DNA of 50,358 bases from Rothia sp. (in: high G+C Gram-positive bacteria) (GCA_030524105.1 JAUNHE010000010.1:1-50358), one strand, 5' to 3'; positions 36,965 through 47,100 are shown, numbered from the stretch's first letter. The notes: generated by a model from the letters alone, not told the origin. Program-made: numbers and translations.

Positions 36965-37891
36965 ATGCTCTATTCCCACAAAACTCCAGCACAAAAAAGG
37001 GAAGACTTAAGAAGCATGCTTGCTTCTGGAAAAACCCTCCAGTTCCCCGGGGCCTTTACCCCCTTATCAGCCCGGCTAATTCAAGAAAATAGCTTTGACG
37101 GTGTCTACATCTCCGGAGCTGTCCTAGCAAACGAATTAGGCTTCCCAGATATAGGCCTGACCACCCTGACCGAAGTAGCCCACAGGGCAGGCCAGATTGC
37201 CAGACTCACCGATCTACCGGCAATTGTTGACGCAGATACCGGCTTTGGTGAGCCCATGAATGTTGCCCGCACCATTCACGAACTTGAGGAGCAAGGACTG
37301 GCCGGCTGCCATATTGAAGATCAGTTTAACCCCAAACGCTGTGGCCACCTGGACAATAAAAATATTGTGGATGAAGAAACAGCCATTCATAGAATACAGG
37401 CTGCCGTTCAGGCCCGTCGTGACAAAAATTTTCTGATTATGGCCCGTACCGATCTGCGCGGTATTGACAGCCTGGAGGCTGCCATTGACCGCATGAAAGC
37501 CCTGGTAGAAGCTGGTGCAGATGCCATTTTCCCTGAGGCCATGAAAGATCTGAGTGAATTTGAAAAAGTGCGTAAAGCCCTTGAGGTACCGGTGCTGGCC
37601 AATATGACCGAATTTGGTAAATCTGCCCTGTACAGCAAACAAGACCTGGAAAAGATCGGTATTAATATGATCATCTACCCGGTGACCTTGCTGCGCTCCT
37701 CCTTAGGAGCCATGGAAAGAGTACTACAAACCATCAGTACCCAGGGCAGCCAGGAAGAAGCTGTCGGCCAAATGCTGACCAGGTCCCGCCTCTATGATCT
37801 TGTTGATTACCAGGCCTATAACCAGTTTGATACCGGCATCTTTAACTTTGAGATTCCCCAACGTTTTATCAGCCAAGACCCTAAGCAGTGA
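36965..37891 (+). CDS. prpB: 2-methylisocitrate lyase
   Basis: ICL/PEP-mutase superfamily enzyme that splits 2-methylisocitrate to pyruvate and succinate. 308 aa. The catalytic KRCGH motif has its Cys at residue 126. Metal and substrate motifs GAVLANELGFPD, VDADTGFGEP and IEDQFNPKRCGH are present. The frame is open upstream inside prpD, but ATG at 36965 gives the family N-terminus. It sits between prpD and prpC with minimal spacing. Confidence 0.94.
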   Translation: MLYSHKTPAQKREDLRSMLASGKTLQFPGAFTPLSARLIQENSFDGVYISGAVLANELGFPDIGLTTLTEVAHRAGQIARLTDLPAIVDADTGFGEPMNVARTIHELEEQGLAGCHIEDQFNPKRCGHLDNKNIVDEETAIHRIQAAVQARRDKNFLIMARTDLRGIDSLEAAIDRMKALVEAGADAIFPEAMKDLSEFEKVRKALEVPVLANMTEFGKSALYSKQDLEKIGINMIIYPVTLLRSSLGAMERVLQTISTQGSQEEAVGQMLTRSRLYDLVDYQAYNQFDTGIFNFEIPQRFISQDPKQ

Positions 37892-37908
37892 CTGAGGAGA
37901 ACTGAAGC

Positions 37909-39057
37909 ATGAACCAGCAAACAAATGTACACAAGGGCCTGGCCGGTGTGGTTGCAGACTATACGGCTATCTCAAAGGTCAACGCAGAAACCAACTCTCT
38001 CCTCTACCGGGGCTACCCGGTACAGGAGCTGGCCCAGAAGTGCTCTTTTGAGGAAGTCGCCTTGCTCCTGTGGGACGGTGAACTGCCCGAAGCAGAACGG
38101 CTGGCAGAATTTATAGACTTTGAGCGTTCCCACCGTGACCTGGACCAGCAGCTTAAGCAGGTCATCGACGCCCTGCCCACAGACTGCCATCCCATGGACG
38201 TCTGCCGTACCGCGGTCTCCTTTCTCGGGGCCAAGGATCCGCTAGCCCACGATTCATCAGTAGAAGCAAATATGGCCAAGGCCTGGTCGCTCTTTGCCGC
38301 CATGCCAGCAGTGGTCTCTTACGATCAGCGCCGCCGCCAGGGCCAAGGGCTCATCGCCCCCAGAGAGGACCTGGACTACTGCGATAACTTTTTGTATATG
38401 GCCTTTGGCCAGCAGCCAAGCCCGGAGGTTAAGCAGGCCTTCAAAGTTTCTATGGTCATGTACGCTGAGCATTCCTTTAACGCCTCTACCTTTGCTGCCC
38501 GAGTGATTACCTCCTCCCTGTCCGACCTGCATTCTGCAGTAACGGGAGCCATCGCCGCCCTCAAGGGCCCCTTACACGGTGGAGCTAACGAAGCCGTCCA
38601 GCAGACCTTTGAAGAAATTGGTTTACGAGACTCTGAGACCCCACAAGAAGCCAAGGCGCGCGCTCAAGCCTGGCTAGATGAGGCCCTGGCCCAGAAGAAA
38701 AAAATCATGGGATTTGGCCACCGGGTTTACAAAAACGGTGATTCCAGGGTGCCAACCATGCAGGCCGCCTTCTTTGACATGGTGGAATACTATAAGCGGC
38801 AGGACATTATTGGCCTCTACCTGGGTTTGGCAGAAGCCATGGACGAAGCCAAGGGTATTAAACCCAACCTGGATTACCCGGCTGGGCCCACCTACCACCT
38901 GATGGGGTTTGCTACCCCCACCTTTACCCCTCTTTTTGTCTGTTCCCGCCTCACCGGCTGGACAGCCCACATCATGGAGCAGCTGGAATCTAACTCCTTA
39001 ATTAGGCCGCTCTCGGCCTACCGGGGCCTTGCAGAACGTTCCCTGAACAGCGACTAG
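37909..39057 (+). CDS. prpC: 2-methylcitrate synthase
   Basis: Citrate-synthase-fold enzyme condensing propionyl-CoA with oxaloacetate. 382 aa. Catalytic histidines are visible: His223 (LHGGANEAV) and His271 (FGHRVYK); the Asp-containing segment is LDYPAGPTYHLMG. Short bacterial type, as expected for PrpC. Start is ATG at 37909 with GAGGAG upstream. Last gene of the prp operon; its stop overlaps by 4 bp the end of a convergent gene, with no terminator between. Confidence 0.94.
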   Translation: MNQQTNVHKGLAGVVADYTAISKVNAETNSLLYRGYPVQELAQKCSFEEVALLLWDGELPEAERLAEFIDFERSHRDLDQQLKQVIDALPTDCHPMDVCRTAVSFLGAKDPLAHDSSVEANMAKAWSLFAAMPAVVSYDQRRRQGQGLIAPREDLDYCDNFLYMAFGQQPSPEVKQAFKVSMVMYAEHSFNASTFAARVITSSLSDLHSAVTGAIAALKGPLHGGANEAVQQTFEEIGLRDSETPQEAKARAQAWLDEALAQKKKIMGFGHRVYKNGDSRVPTMQAAFFDMVEYYKRQDIIGLYLGLAEAMDEAKGIKPNLDYPAGPTYHLMGFATPTFTPLFVCSRLTGWTAHIMEQLESNSLIRPLSAYRGLAERSLNSD

Positions 39058-40016
39058 GACTGCCCACCAGCCTGGGGGCAGCCCACCCCTTGGGGGTTCT
39101 TAAGACAGGAATCCCCTACCTGGCCAGGTTTTGCTTTCCAGACGGTAAGCTGCTTGGGCTGACTTTTTACCAGGCCAGTGCCTGCAATAACCCGCCAGGG
39201 CCCCTGACCTACCCGGTATTCTCCACGATATTCAGTGGTAACCGAATACTGGTACTGACCCGTCTGGCTGTAGCGGTGGGAGGTGGGGGTCTGCCGATCC
39301 CAGTCTTGGCCTACCGAGTATCCCGGAGTGTTTAAGGGACCGCTGCTACTACCATCCCCATAATCAAAGGTATAGCTGACCGGAGTAATCTTAATCTGCA
39401 CCGCTACACCAGCCATGGTGCGGGTAAAAGTCTGTTCACTAGCCTTAGCATAAATATTGGTGTTGTAGTTTTTCAGGGTGTGGGGTGCCAAGTCCTGAAA
39501 AAGTTCTGCCGCCGGCAGGCTAAGCTGATCAAATTCTTGTGTAGCAGCTGTGTGAGTGGCCGGCTGCTGGGCTAGCAACTCTACTCCCTGCTGGGCAAGC
39601 CCACTAGGATTGGTTCCCGGGGCGGCACTCAGACAGCGGAAATCGCCCCTAGCGTCGGGGGTAAGTAGGGCGGTTAGCTGGCCGGGCTGGCCTGCCTGAT
39701 CCAAACAAGTGCTGGCCGCCAAGTCCTGGTCTGCCAGCTCGTCAAGGGTCCTGGAGCTGTCCGCCGTTAGTTCAAGCTCTTGAGCTAACTGGCTGTAATC
39801 CTGGCCCAGGTCTCCTTCGAGCATGGTTGGGGCTAAGGTGTCTTGCTGGCTATGTGCAGCAGCGGTGAGCTCAAAATCAATAAAGCTTAAGAGTGCCGCT
39901 AGGGAACTACGATCGGCAGACCAGCTGATTTCTGCATCCGTTTGTGCCCGGGCAGGAAGCATGCCGGTAAACAGGGTCAGTAAGCACACAAGACCAAAGG
40001 TTACTATTCTGTTCAC
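39054..40016 (-). CDS. Secreted protein with a C-terminal PKD-like segment, unknown function
   Basis: 320 aa with a Sec signal peptide (basic start, hydrophobic 5–19, cleavage near ARAQ, residue 24). The middle part has no recognised motif and is rich in Ala, Gln and Leu. The C-terminal ~110 residues look like a PKD/Ig-fold (ITPVSYTFDYGDGSSSG … HRYSQTGQYQYSVTTEYRGEY). No wall-anchor motif. Start is GTG at 40016 with GGGAGG, 2 bp after the upstream lipoprotein gene stop, so the two are a coupled pair. A surface or secretion-associated role is inferred only. Confidence 0.72.
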   Translation of the reverse strand: MNRIVTFGLVCLLTLFTGMLPARAQTDAEISWSADRSSLAALLSFIDFELTAAAHSQQDTLAPTMLEGDLGQDYSQLAQELELTADSSRTLDELADQDLAASTCLDQAGQPGQLTALLTPDARGDFRCLSAAPGTNPSGLAQQGVELLAQQPATHTAATQEFDQLSLPAAELFQDLAPHTLKNYNTNIYAKASEQTFTRTMAGVAVQIKITPVSYTFDYGDGSSSGPLNTPGYSVGQDWDRQTPTSHRYSQTGQYQYSVTTEYRGEYRVGQGPWRVIAGTGLVKSQPKQLTVWKAKPGQVGDSCLKNPQGVGCPQAGGQS

Positions 40017-40018
40017 TT

Positions 40019-40681
40019 TTACCCTCCCACCGGTTGCTGATCAAGAACAGACCACTGCTTCTCATCCGTAAACTGCACGGTAATAGTAAATCCATGCTGG
40101 TTATTTTTTGCTAAGTTAAAACCGTTGATCTTAGAACCGTCAACAGTAATTGCGTTCACCCACCGGTAGGTTACCGGCAGACTATAGCGCCCCTGCCCTT
40201 CAGAAATAAGTAAGTCTACTGCCGGCTTAATACTAGAGGTTCCCCCTACAATCCAACCACCGCGCTGGTAAAGCTGGGTTAAGGTACGGTAGTTATTCTG
40301 TTCTTGCTCAAAGTCGCTAGAAATGTACCGGGCCAACTCAGCGGTCTGACCCGTTTGAATGGCATAGTTACGGAGGTCATTCCAGTAGTAAAGAAATGTT
40401 TCTAAAGCTTGAGCTGTCTCTAACTCCATGCCCTCGGGCTTTTGAGGCAAGGGAACATTCTGAGCGGGCCCGTGTTCATCGGCGGCGCGGTATTTACCGG
40501 GTAAATGATCCTGCGCCGCCGACTCTTTAGGGACAGCCGAGTCCGCCTGAACGGTAGCGCCCGCCACGGTTTTCTCTTCTTCTAGACCGGTTTTTTCTGC
40601 AGATACAGCACAGCCTGCCAGCACAAGGCATCCTAGGCTGATCAACACCGTACTTACGTGGCGTGTGTGTGCGAGTTTCAT
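40019..40681 (-). CDS. Lipoprotein, DUF6318-like
   Basis: 220-aa lipoprotein: signal sequence with lipobox LAGC, lipidated Cys24. After a linker it has GPAQNVPLPQKPEGM…ALETFLYYWNDLRNYAIQTGQTAEL, which resembles the DUF6318 lipoproteins of Micrococcaceae. The paired cysteines that I recall in other members after this point seem absent here. Start is ATG at 40681 with only a weak ribosome site. It is coupled to the PKD-type secreted protein gene downstream. Function unknown. Confidence 0.65.
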   Translation of the reverse strand: MKLAHTRHVSTVLISLGCLVLAGCAVSAEKTGLEEEKTVAGATVQADSAVPKESAAQDHLPGKYRAADEHGPAQNVPLPQKPEGMELETAQALETFLYYWNDLRNYAIQTGQTAELARYISSDFEQEQNNYRTLTQLYQRGGWIVGGTSSIKPAVDLLISEGQGRYSLPVTYRWVNAITVDGSKINGFNLAKNNQHGFTITVQFTDEKQWSVLDQQPVGG

Positions 40682-40849
40682 TATCTGGGTTTACCGTTGC
40701 GTACTCGACTCGTTGAATGGTTGTCATTGCTTAGGTTAATGCCAGTGCGCCATCATGTTGAGTTATTTCTAACAATCTAATTTTTTGGGCCACATTTACC
40801 CCATCCTACGTTTGCTAACCAACACCAGCCGCCCTTCAGCAGAAGCAAG

Positions 40850-41821
40850 TCAACGAGCTCTAGGGTGGGTAGCAGCAAAAACTTCGCGCAGGGTATCGGC
40901 CGTAATTTTGGTGTAAATCTGTGTGGTAGTTACCGAAGAATGCCCTAGGAGTTCCTGCACCACCCGAATGTCTGCCCCGCCTTCAAGAAGATGCGTAGCA
41001 TAGGAGTGCCGTAAGGTATGCGGGGAAAGCTGGCTGGTCAGCTGGGCAGCCTGGGCTGCTTTTTTAAGAATAAGCCAGGCACCTTGCCGAGTCAGCCGTC
41101 CGCCGCGGGCGTTAAGAAACAGGGCCGGCGTACCTTTGCCCTTCTGGGCTAGGGCGGGACGGGCCCGCACCAGGTAGTCACTAATAGCCTGGCTAGCATA
41201 AGAACCTACAGGAACAATACGTTCTTTAGAGCCCTTACCAAAAAGCCTTACCCCGGCTGCCCCCTGCCCCTGCTGGTCTTTGCCGGTATCCGTCACGGCA
41301 GGTGAAAGATCATCAAGATCAACGGCAATAACTTCTGAAATACGGGCACCGGTAGAGTACAGGAATTCCAGCATGGCCCTGTCCCGTAGGCCCCCCGCTG
41401 TCTGAATATTGCTGGCCTCTAACAAGGCAGTCACTTCATCAACTGAGATAGCTTTAGGCAGTCTCAGGCCCACACCGGGTGGCTGTATGCTGGCAGCCGG
41501 ATCTTGCTCACTTATTTTTTCGCGGACCCAAAATCGGTGCAGTCCACGGACAGCAACAAGGGTTCTGGCCACGCTACGAGCGCTCAAACCCGCACCGGCC
41601 GGGCTTGGTTCGGCCAGGTAGACAGCAAAATTACGGATATCTTGCTGCTTAATGTCACCCGGATTTTTAACAGCAGCAGCCCCTAGGTAGGCACAGTACT
41701 TTTCCAGGTCCCGGCGGTAGGAGTCTAGGGTGTTGTCTGCCAAAGCTCGCTCAACAGCCAGGTACTGTAGGTACTGTTGCAGCGGCCCTTGCAGACTAGC
41801 CTGCTCCTTGCTGTCCGGCAT
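40850..41821 (-). CDS. xerD: Site-specific tyrosine recombinase XerD
   Basis: Chromosome dimer resolution recombinase. 323 aa with N-terminal SAM-like core-binding domain (about 10–105) and C-terminal catalytic domain. Catalytic residues: Arg160 (TGARISEV), His268 and Arg271 (HTLRHSYATHLLEGG), His294 (LLGHSS) and Tyr303 (QIYTKI). An insert of about 15 residues (VTDTGKDQQGQGAAG) lengthens the loop after the first Arg. Its place between NUDIX/pyrG and parA/scpA is the conserved chromosomal xerD position, so it is not a phage integrase. Confidence 0.93.
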   Translation of the reverse strand: MPDSKEQASLQGPLQQYLQYLAVERALADNTLDSYRRDLEKYCAYLGAAAVKNPGDIKQQDIRNFAVYLAEPSPAGAGLSARSVARTLVAVRGLHRFWVREKISEQDPAASIQPPGVGLRLPKAISVDEVTALLEASNIQTAGGLRDRAMLEFLYSTGARISEVIAVDLDDLSPAVTDTGKDQQGQGAAGVRLFGKGSKERIVPVGSYASQAISDYLVRARPALAQKGKGTPALFLNARGGRLTRQGAWLILKKAAQAAQLTSQLSPHTLRHSYATHLLEGGADIRVVQELLGHSSVTTTQIYTKITADTLREVFAATHPRAR

Positions 41822-41827
41822 CCTCTT

Positions 41828-42544
41828 TTAGGCCCCGGCCTCTGTGCTGGGGTTAATCTCGCCTCTAAAGTCTGCATCCCGCAGCAGAGGATGAGCGTCA
41901 AAAGGCAGATCTGCCGGGTACAGTGTACTGAAATTTCGGGCAAGAGCTGCCTCCAAGGCCAGAATCGCATTGGTTGCTGCCGCGTTATGGATGCGGCCGG
42001 CTAGCACGGCCGCTACAGCCTGATCTATGTCTACCCAGCGCATGACGATTTCAGCTTCCTCCTGCTGGCGTTCCTGCCTCTTGGACGAAGGGATGGCAGA
42101 AATATCACGGGCAAGGTAGATTCGGCAGGCCTCTGCGCTACTTCCAGGTGAGTTGTAGAATTCCATGAGGGTATCCCACCGCCTGGCCTCTAAAAAGGTC
42201 TCTTCAGCAAGTTCACGAGCAGCAGCTTCGAGAGGGGCTTCTCCGGCAATATCCAGTAGCCCGGCCGGCACCTCCCAGAGGCTGGCTCCTACCGGGTGGC
42301 GGTACTGGTTAATAAGGAGAATTTGCTGCTTTTCATTCATGGCAGCAACCGCTACTGCCCCGGGATGACGCAGGAAATCACGGTTAAAGGGTTCGGCCCC
42401 ATCCACCAGAGATACCTCTTCTTGGACAAGGTCCCAGACCCGGCCCTTAAAGATACTCCGCTGCTTGCTGACGCAACGCGGATTAACGATATCTGCTAGC
42501 TGAGTCTGGTCTTGAGCTAGCTGAGGGGCGTCGAGGTCAGTCAT
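41828..42544 (-). CDS. NUDIX hydrolase (ADP-ribose pyrophosphatase-like)
   Basis: 238-aa hydrolase of the ADP-ribose pyrophosphatase type found after pyrG in actinobacteria (M. tuberculosis Rv1700 position). The Nudix box reads [20 protein letters not shown]: the metal-binding RELxEE core is intact, but Phe replaces the usual Gly near its end. Preceding [15 protein letters not shown] is typical. The start ATG overlaps the pyrG stop (ATGA), so it is coupled to pyrG. Confidence 0.87.
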   Translation of the reverse strand: MTDLDAPQLAQDQTQLADIVNPRCVSKQRSIFKGRVWDLVQEEVSLVDGAEPFNRDFLRHPGAVAVAAMNEKQQILLINQYRHPVGASLWEVPAGLLDIAGEAPLEAAARELAEETFLEARRWDTLMEFYNSPGSSAEACRIYLARDISAIPSSKRQERQQEEAEIVMRWVDIDQAVAAVLAGRIHNAAATNAILALEAALARNFSTLYPADLPFDAHPLLRDADFRGEINPSTEAGA

Positions 42545-44232
42545 GATGAGCGCTTGCTACGTTGGCTGAGGGCGGCTGCTATGAGCCCGGCAAAGAGTGG
42601 GTGAGGCCGGGTAGGCCGGGAACGGTATTCTGGGTGGGCCTGAGTAGCAACATAGTAGGGGTGGAGTTCTTGGGGAAGCTCAACGTTCTCTACCAGCTGT
42701 CCGTCCGGAGATACTCCAGAAATACGAAGACCGGCTTCTTCCAGTTCTTGCCGGTAGTCATTATTGACTTCGTAACGGTGCCGATGGCGTTCAGCAACCT
42801 CAAGGCTGCCGTAGGTTTGTGCCAGGACCGATCCTTCAGTCAGCAGGGCCGGGTAGAGTCCTAGTCGCATGGTACCGCCCAGATCCCCCGCGCCGTCAAC
42901 AAACTGTTTTTGTTCTTCCAGGGTTGCGATGAGCGGTGCTGGGGTCTGCGGGTCAAATTCTGTTGATGAGGCCTGCGAGATGCCGACAACGTTACGGGCA
43001 TACTCTAGGACCATGCACTGCATGCCCAAACAAATACCGAGGGTCGGTATCTTATGTTCACGGGCGTATTTGAGGGCCCCAATTTTACCGTCCAGGCCCC
43101 GAATACCAAAGCCACCGGGAACAAGGATGGCATCCATATCACGGAGCTGATGGGCTGCGTCTTCGTCAACCGCACAGAGGTCTGCTGCCACCCACTTGAC
43201 GTTTACTTTTGCCTTATTGGCAAACCCTCCAGCTCGCAGGGCTTCCGAAACGGACAGGTAGGCGTCCGGTAAGTCTATATATTTTCCAACCAGGGCAACG
43301 TTAACTTCAGTTTTTGGTTGGTGGACAGCGGCTAGTACCTTGTCCCATTCTTCAAATTGGGCTGGCCCGTATTCTAGGCCCAGGTAGTCCAGGATGTAGG
43401 TGTCCAGATTTTGTCCGTGCAGGATTTTGGGGATGTCATAGATGCTGGGAGCATCTGCGCAGGAGATCACCGCTTCGGGCTCTACATCGCAGGCGTTGCC
43501 TATCTTCGTTTTATGGGATTCGGGCACTTCCCTTTCACAGCGCAGCACCAGGCCATCGGGGATGATGCCCAGGCCACGAAGGGCCGCCACCGAATGCTGG
43601 GTAGGTTTTGTTTTGAGTTCCCCGGACGGGCCTATAAAGGGCACCAGGGAGACATGGAGAAAAAATACTTGGTTACGGCCGAGGTCTCGACGTACTTGTC
43701 GGGCGGCCTCCAGGAAGGGCTGGGACTCAATGTCTCCAACGGTGCCACCGATTTCGGTGATGATGATATCCGGTGCTTTGCTGCGCTGGGCAGGCAGCCG
43801 CATCCGCCGTTTTATTTCATCGGTGATATGGGGTATTACCTGAACGGTATCGCCCAAGTATTCGCCGCGGCGTTCCTTGGCAATGACGGATGAGTAAACC
43901 TGACCGGTTGTCACATTAGCTAACTGGTCTAGGTTCTCGTCTAAAAACCGTTCGTAGTGGCCTATATCCAGGTCTGTTTCTGCCCCGTCGTCAGTAACAA
44001 AAACCTCTCCGTGTTGGAAGGGATTCATGGTCCCTGGATCTACGTTGAGGTAGGGATCAAGTTTTTGCATGGTAACCGATAGTCCGCGCGAACGCAGCAG
44101 CCGGCCCAGAGAGGAAGCCGAAAGCCCTTTGCCCAAGGATGAGGCTACACCGCCGGTAACAAAAATATGGCGGGTGAGTTCCCCGTTTTCTGATTTATTC
44201 TTTTTATTGACCACGGAATTTAAGAGTAGCAT
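42541..44232 (-). CDS. pyrG: CTP synthase
   Basis: Converts UTP to CTP using glutamine. The synthase domain (about 15–280) starts [17 protein letters not shown] and holds [15 protein letters not shown]. The glutamine amidotransferase domain (about 300–555) has the nucleophile Cys401 (LGICLGMQ) and the His/Glu pair in THPEY-type context (QAHPEYRS). 563 aa from ATG at 44232; a TTG 12 bp upstream is also possible but sits too close to the AGAGG. Confidence 0.95.
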   Translation of the reverse strand: MLLLNSVVNKKNKSENGELTRHIFVTGGVASSLGKGLSASSLGRLLRSRGLSVTMQKLDPYLNVDPGTMNPFQHGEVFVTDDGAETDLDIGHYERFLDENLDQLANVTTGQVYSSVIAKERRGEYLGDTVQVIPHITDEIKRRMRLPAQRSKAPDIIITEIGGTVGDIESQPFLEAARQVRRDLGRNQVFFLHVSLVPFIGPSGELKTKPTQHSVAALRGLGIIPDGLVLRCEREVPESHKTKIGNACDVEPEAVISCADAPSIYDIPKILHGQNLDTYILDYLGLEYGPAQFEEWDKVLAAVHQPKTEVNVALVGKYIDLPDAYLSVSEALRAGGFANKAKVNVKWVAADLCAVDEDAAHQLRDMDAILVPGGFGIRGLDGKIGALKYAREHKIPTLGICLGMQCMVLEYARNVVGISQASSTEFDPQTPAPLIATLEEQKQFVDGAGDLGGTMRLGLYPALLTEGSVLAQTYGSLEVAERHRHRYEVNNDYRQELEEAGLRISGVSPDGQLVENVELPQELHPYYVATQAHPEYRSRPTRPHPLFAGLIAAALSQRSKRSS

Positions 44233-44301
44233 TTTTTCTGGCAAACCTCTATGAGACTGTTGGGCCCTGCCGGACGCCCATCAACCCTCTTTGTAACCGC
44301 T

Positions 44302-46029
44302 CTAGTTTCTGCTGCCAGCTGCAGCCACCGCCCCAGCTTCTTTAAGAAGTTCTCTGGCATGTTCTCTAGCAGAAGCCGACTGGTCGTGACCGGCAAGCAT
44401 GCGGGCTAGCTCTACCACTCGTTCCTGCTCATCTAAAATTTTGATCTTAGAAGCTGAGGCAGCATCGTTTTTTAGAACCAAAATATGCTGGTCAGCAAAG
44501 GCAGCTACCTGCGGCAAGTGCGTAACAACAAGAACCTGAACATGCTGAGCCAGGCGGGCCAGGCGCCGTCCAACCTCCAGGGCTGCCTTACCACCAACTC
44601 CGGAATCAACTTCGTCAAAAATAAAGGTTGCTACCGGGTCCACCTCCGCTAAAACTACTTCTAAAGCCAGCATCACCCGGGAAAGTTCACCCCCAGAAGC
44701 TCCCTTACCCAGCGGTCGAGGCTGGGCTTGCGGGTAGGGCTGCAATAAAAAAGTCAGCGTGTCTTTGCCTTCGGGCCCAAACTTTTCTGCTTCTTTAACC
44801 GCAACTACGAGGCTGGCCTGCGGCATAGCTAAGGCCGATAACTCCTGTGAAACAGCCCGGGCCAGTTTCTGCCCCGCTTTTTCTCGAAGCTGGTAGAGTT
44901 TCTTTGCAGTCAGCTGCATGGCTTCCTGCAGCTGAACTAACTCCTCTTCCAGGGCACCTTCTCTAGCCGGGTCGTCGCTTAGGTTGGCAAGCCGGGAGCG
45001 CGACTCTTGGGCCCAGGCAAGTACCTCAGCAATATCGGCGCCGTATTTACGGGTTAGGCCCCGTAGCTGGGCCCTGCGTGTTTCAACCTCAGCCAGCCGC
45101 TCAGGCCCTTGGAGGTCCAAAGAAGAGCCGTATGCAGCAAGTTCTTCTTTAATATCGGTAACCTGAATCAGGGCTTCCCTCAGCCGGCTAGCTAAAACTG
45201 AAAGTTCTGCATCTGAATCAGCTTCTCTTTCAAGGGCAGTTCCTGCCTTATCTAAAAGAGCCACAACGTTTGCGCCGGCATCTTGGCTGTAGTCTGAGCC
45301 GCTCAGTGCCGTGGCGGCTTCTTCAAGCGCTAGGCGAATACCTTCAGCGTTGCTTAGACGGGCAGCTTCCTCCTTCAGGGCGGTGTCTTCTCCCGGGCTG
45401 GGCTGGACCGCATCAATTTCTGCCAGGGCAGTCTGTAAAGACTGTGCTTCTAGGGCACGGGCACGGGAATTTTCACGGACCTGCCCTAAAAGTTCAGTAA
45501 CTTGACGGTAGCGTTCGTAGCTGGCCCGGTAATCCTTTTTAACCCGGGCAAGCTGTCCACCAGCATAGGAGTCTAGTGCGTGGCGCTGCTGCTGGGCGGA
45601 TTTTAAGCGCAGCTGGTCTGATTGGCCGTGTACAGCTACTAGCTGCTGGCCAATTTCAGCAAGTTTTGCCGCGGGCGTGGTGCAGCCGCCCACGTAGGCC
45701 CGCGACCTGCCCTGGGCAGAAACCGAGCGTGCCAGCAGGAGTTCACAGGAGTCGGTATCAATATCTTCAACTTCCCCACCGGCATCTTCCGCTATTTTTA
45801 GGGCCGGATGGTCCTGCGGTAGCCGTACCACCGCTTCTGCTAAAGCTTTGCTGGCCCCTGAACGAACAGCCTGTGCGTCGCTACGGGCGCCAAGGAGCAT
45901 GCCTAAGGCGGTAACCACCATGGTTTTTCCGGCACCGGTTTCACCGGTTAAAACAGATAAACCGGGCCCCAGGGGAAGCCGAGCATCGCTGATAACACCT
46001 AAATCACGCAGGTGTATTTCTTCTAGCAC
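44302..46029 (-). CDS. recN: DNA repair protein RecN
   Basis: SMC-like double-strand-break repair ATPase. 575 aa. Walker A GETGAGKT at 29–36; long coiled-coil arms (about 150–360); ABC signature around LGKGASGGELSRVMLALE; Walker B TFIFDEVDSGVGGKAALEVG. GTG start at 46029 with GGAAGG ahead. Order recN–pyrG conserved; between recN and nadK there are about 50 bp. Confidence 0.95.
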   Translation of the reverse strand: MLEEIHLRDLGVISDARLPLGPGLSVLTGETGAGKTMVVTALGMLLGARSDAQAVRSGASKALAEAVVRLPQDHPALKIAEDAGGEVEDIDTDSCELLLARSVSAQGRSRAYVGGCTTPAAKLAEIGQQLVAVHGQSDQLRLKSAQQQRHALDSYAGGQLARVKKDYRASYERYRQVTELLGQVRENSRARALEAQSLQTALAEIDAVQPSPGEDTALKEEAARLSNAEGIRLALEEAATALSGSDYSQDAGANVVALLDKAGTALEREADSDAELSVLASRLREALIQVTDIKEELAAYGSSLDLQGPERLAEVETRRAQLRGLTRKYGADIAEVLAWAQESRSRLANLSDDPAREGALEEELVQLQEAMQLTAKKLYQLREKAGQKLARAVSQELSALAMPQASLVVAVKEAEKFGPEGKDTLTFLLQPYPQAQPRPLGKGASGGELSRVMLALEVVLAEVDPVATFIFDEVDSGVGGKAALEVGRRLARLAQHVQVLVVTHLPQVAAFADQHILVLKNDAASASKIKILDEQERVVELARMLAGHDQSASAREHARELLKEAGAVAAAGSRN

Positions 46030-46082
46030 CTTCTGTACCTTCCATCTCTTAACAGGTTGAAATTGCCAGGAAACTCAAGGCC

Positions 46083-47012
46083 TTATCCACCCTGGATAGG
46101 GCCTCTCCAACCGGTTGTGGGTAGGTGAAACTTTGCAACAAGTCGCTCTGAGAACGGCGCCGGATGAATCCGGGCTAGCCGAACAGATTTAGCAGAACGT
46201 GACACTTCGATTCGTGATCCGGGTGGTAGATCCCGTGTTCTCCGCCCGTCACACCAGAGCACCCCCGAAGCCCTATTTGAGGGCAGTAGCTCAACCGCCA
46301 TGCGCGAGGTGGGGGAGGTAACCAGCGGGCGAGAAAAAAGGGTGTGGGCGCTTAAAGGAACCATCAGCATGGCCTCTACCTCTGGCCAAACAACGGGCCC
46401 TCCACCAGAGAAGGCATAGGCTGTAGAGCCGGTAGGGGTTGCTAGGACTACTCCATCACAGCCAAAGGTGCTCAGCGGAAGCTCGTCAACCTCAATGACC
46501 ACTTCGATCATTTTTTCCCGGTTGCCTTTCTCAATGCTTGCCTCGTTGAGGGCCCAGGTTTGCACCAGCTTTCTTTGACCGTCCCAGGCGCTCACGTCAA
46601 TAGCCATCCGCTCTTCCACCGTATAACGCGAATGGACGATATGATCCACCGTCTCCTTGAGGTCAGACTCTTCTGACTCTGCTAAGAAACCAACGTGGCC
46701 CAGATTAACTCCCACCAGAGGTATATCTGTATGCCGTATCCTTTCAGCAGCCCGAAGGATAGAGCCGTCGCCGCCTAAAACAATACCCAGTTCAATTTCT
46801 ACCAAGGCCACGCTTTCACGTACCACACCAACGGGCACCGGGTCTGCCCAGCCCGCTTGCAGCGATTCTAGGTCGGACCGTTCCAGGACCGGGCTCAGCC
46901 CCGCCCGGTAAAGCTGATGGCAGACGCTGCGGGCTGCCAGACGCGCTTCTTCGCGGCCGGTATGGGCAAAAACTAAAATTTTGCGTTCGGCTTGAGGTTT
47001 AGAATCGTTCAC
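46083..47012 (-). CDS. nadK: NAD kinase
   Basis: Phosphorylates NAD to NADP. Motifs: ILVFAHTGREEARLAARSV at the N-terminus, the catalytic GGDGS in LGGDGSILRAAERI, the NLGHVGFLAE segment and the C-terminal TPTGSTAYAFSGGGP. The frame is open to a GTG at 47057, but GTG at 47012 (after TAGAGG) fits family N-termini better, giving 309 aa. The choice is uncertain because neither has ideal spacing. Downstream of tlyA as in mycobacteria. Confidence 0.93.
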   Translation of the reverse strand: MNDSKPQAERKILVFAHTGREEARLAARSVCHQLYRAGLSPVLERSDLESLQAGWADPVPVGVVRESVALVEIELGIVLGGDGSILRAAERIRHTDIPLVGVNLGHVGFLAESEESDLKETVDHIVHSRYTVEERMAIDVSAWDGQRKLVQTWALNEASIEKGNREKMIEVVIEVDELPLSTFGCDGVVLATPTGSTAYAFSGGGPVVWPEVEAMLMVPLSAHTLFSRPLVTSPTSRMAVELLPSNRASGVLWCDGRRTRDLPPGSRIEVSRSAKSVRLARIHPAPFSERLVAKFHLPTTGWRGPIQGG

Positions 47013-47100
47013 GCCTCTAGCGTATTGCACCGGAGCGCATTTTTGAACAGGAAACACTCTTTATTCGAATACTTTTTCGAACCAAAGCCTTGTCCAGCAG

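Noticed and set aside
40850-41821. Tyrosine recombinase as evidence of a mobile element
   Set aside because: It is the chromosomal XerD in its conserved actinobacterial context, not an integrase; no attachment sites or phage genes nearby.
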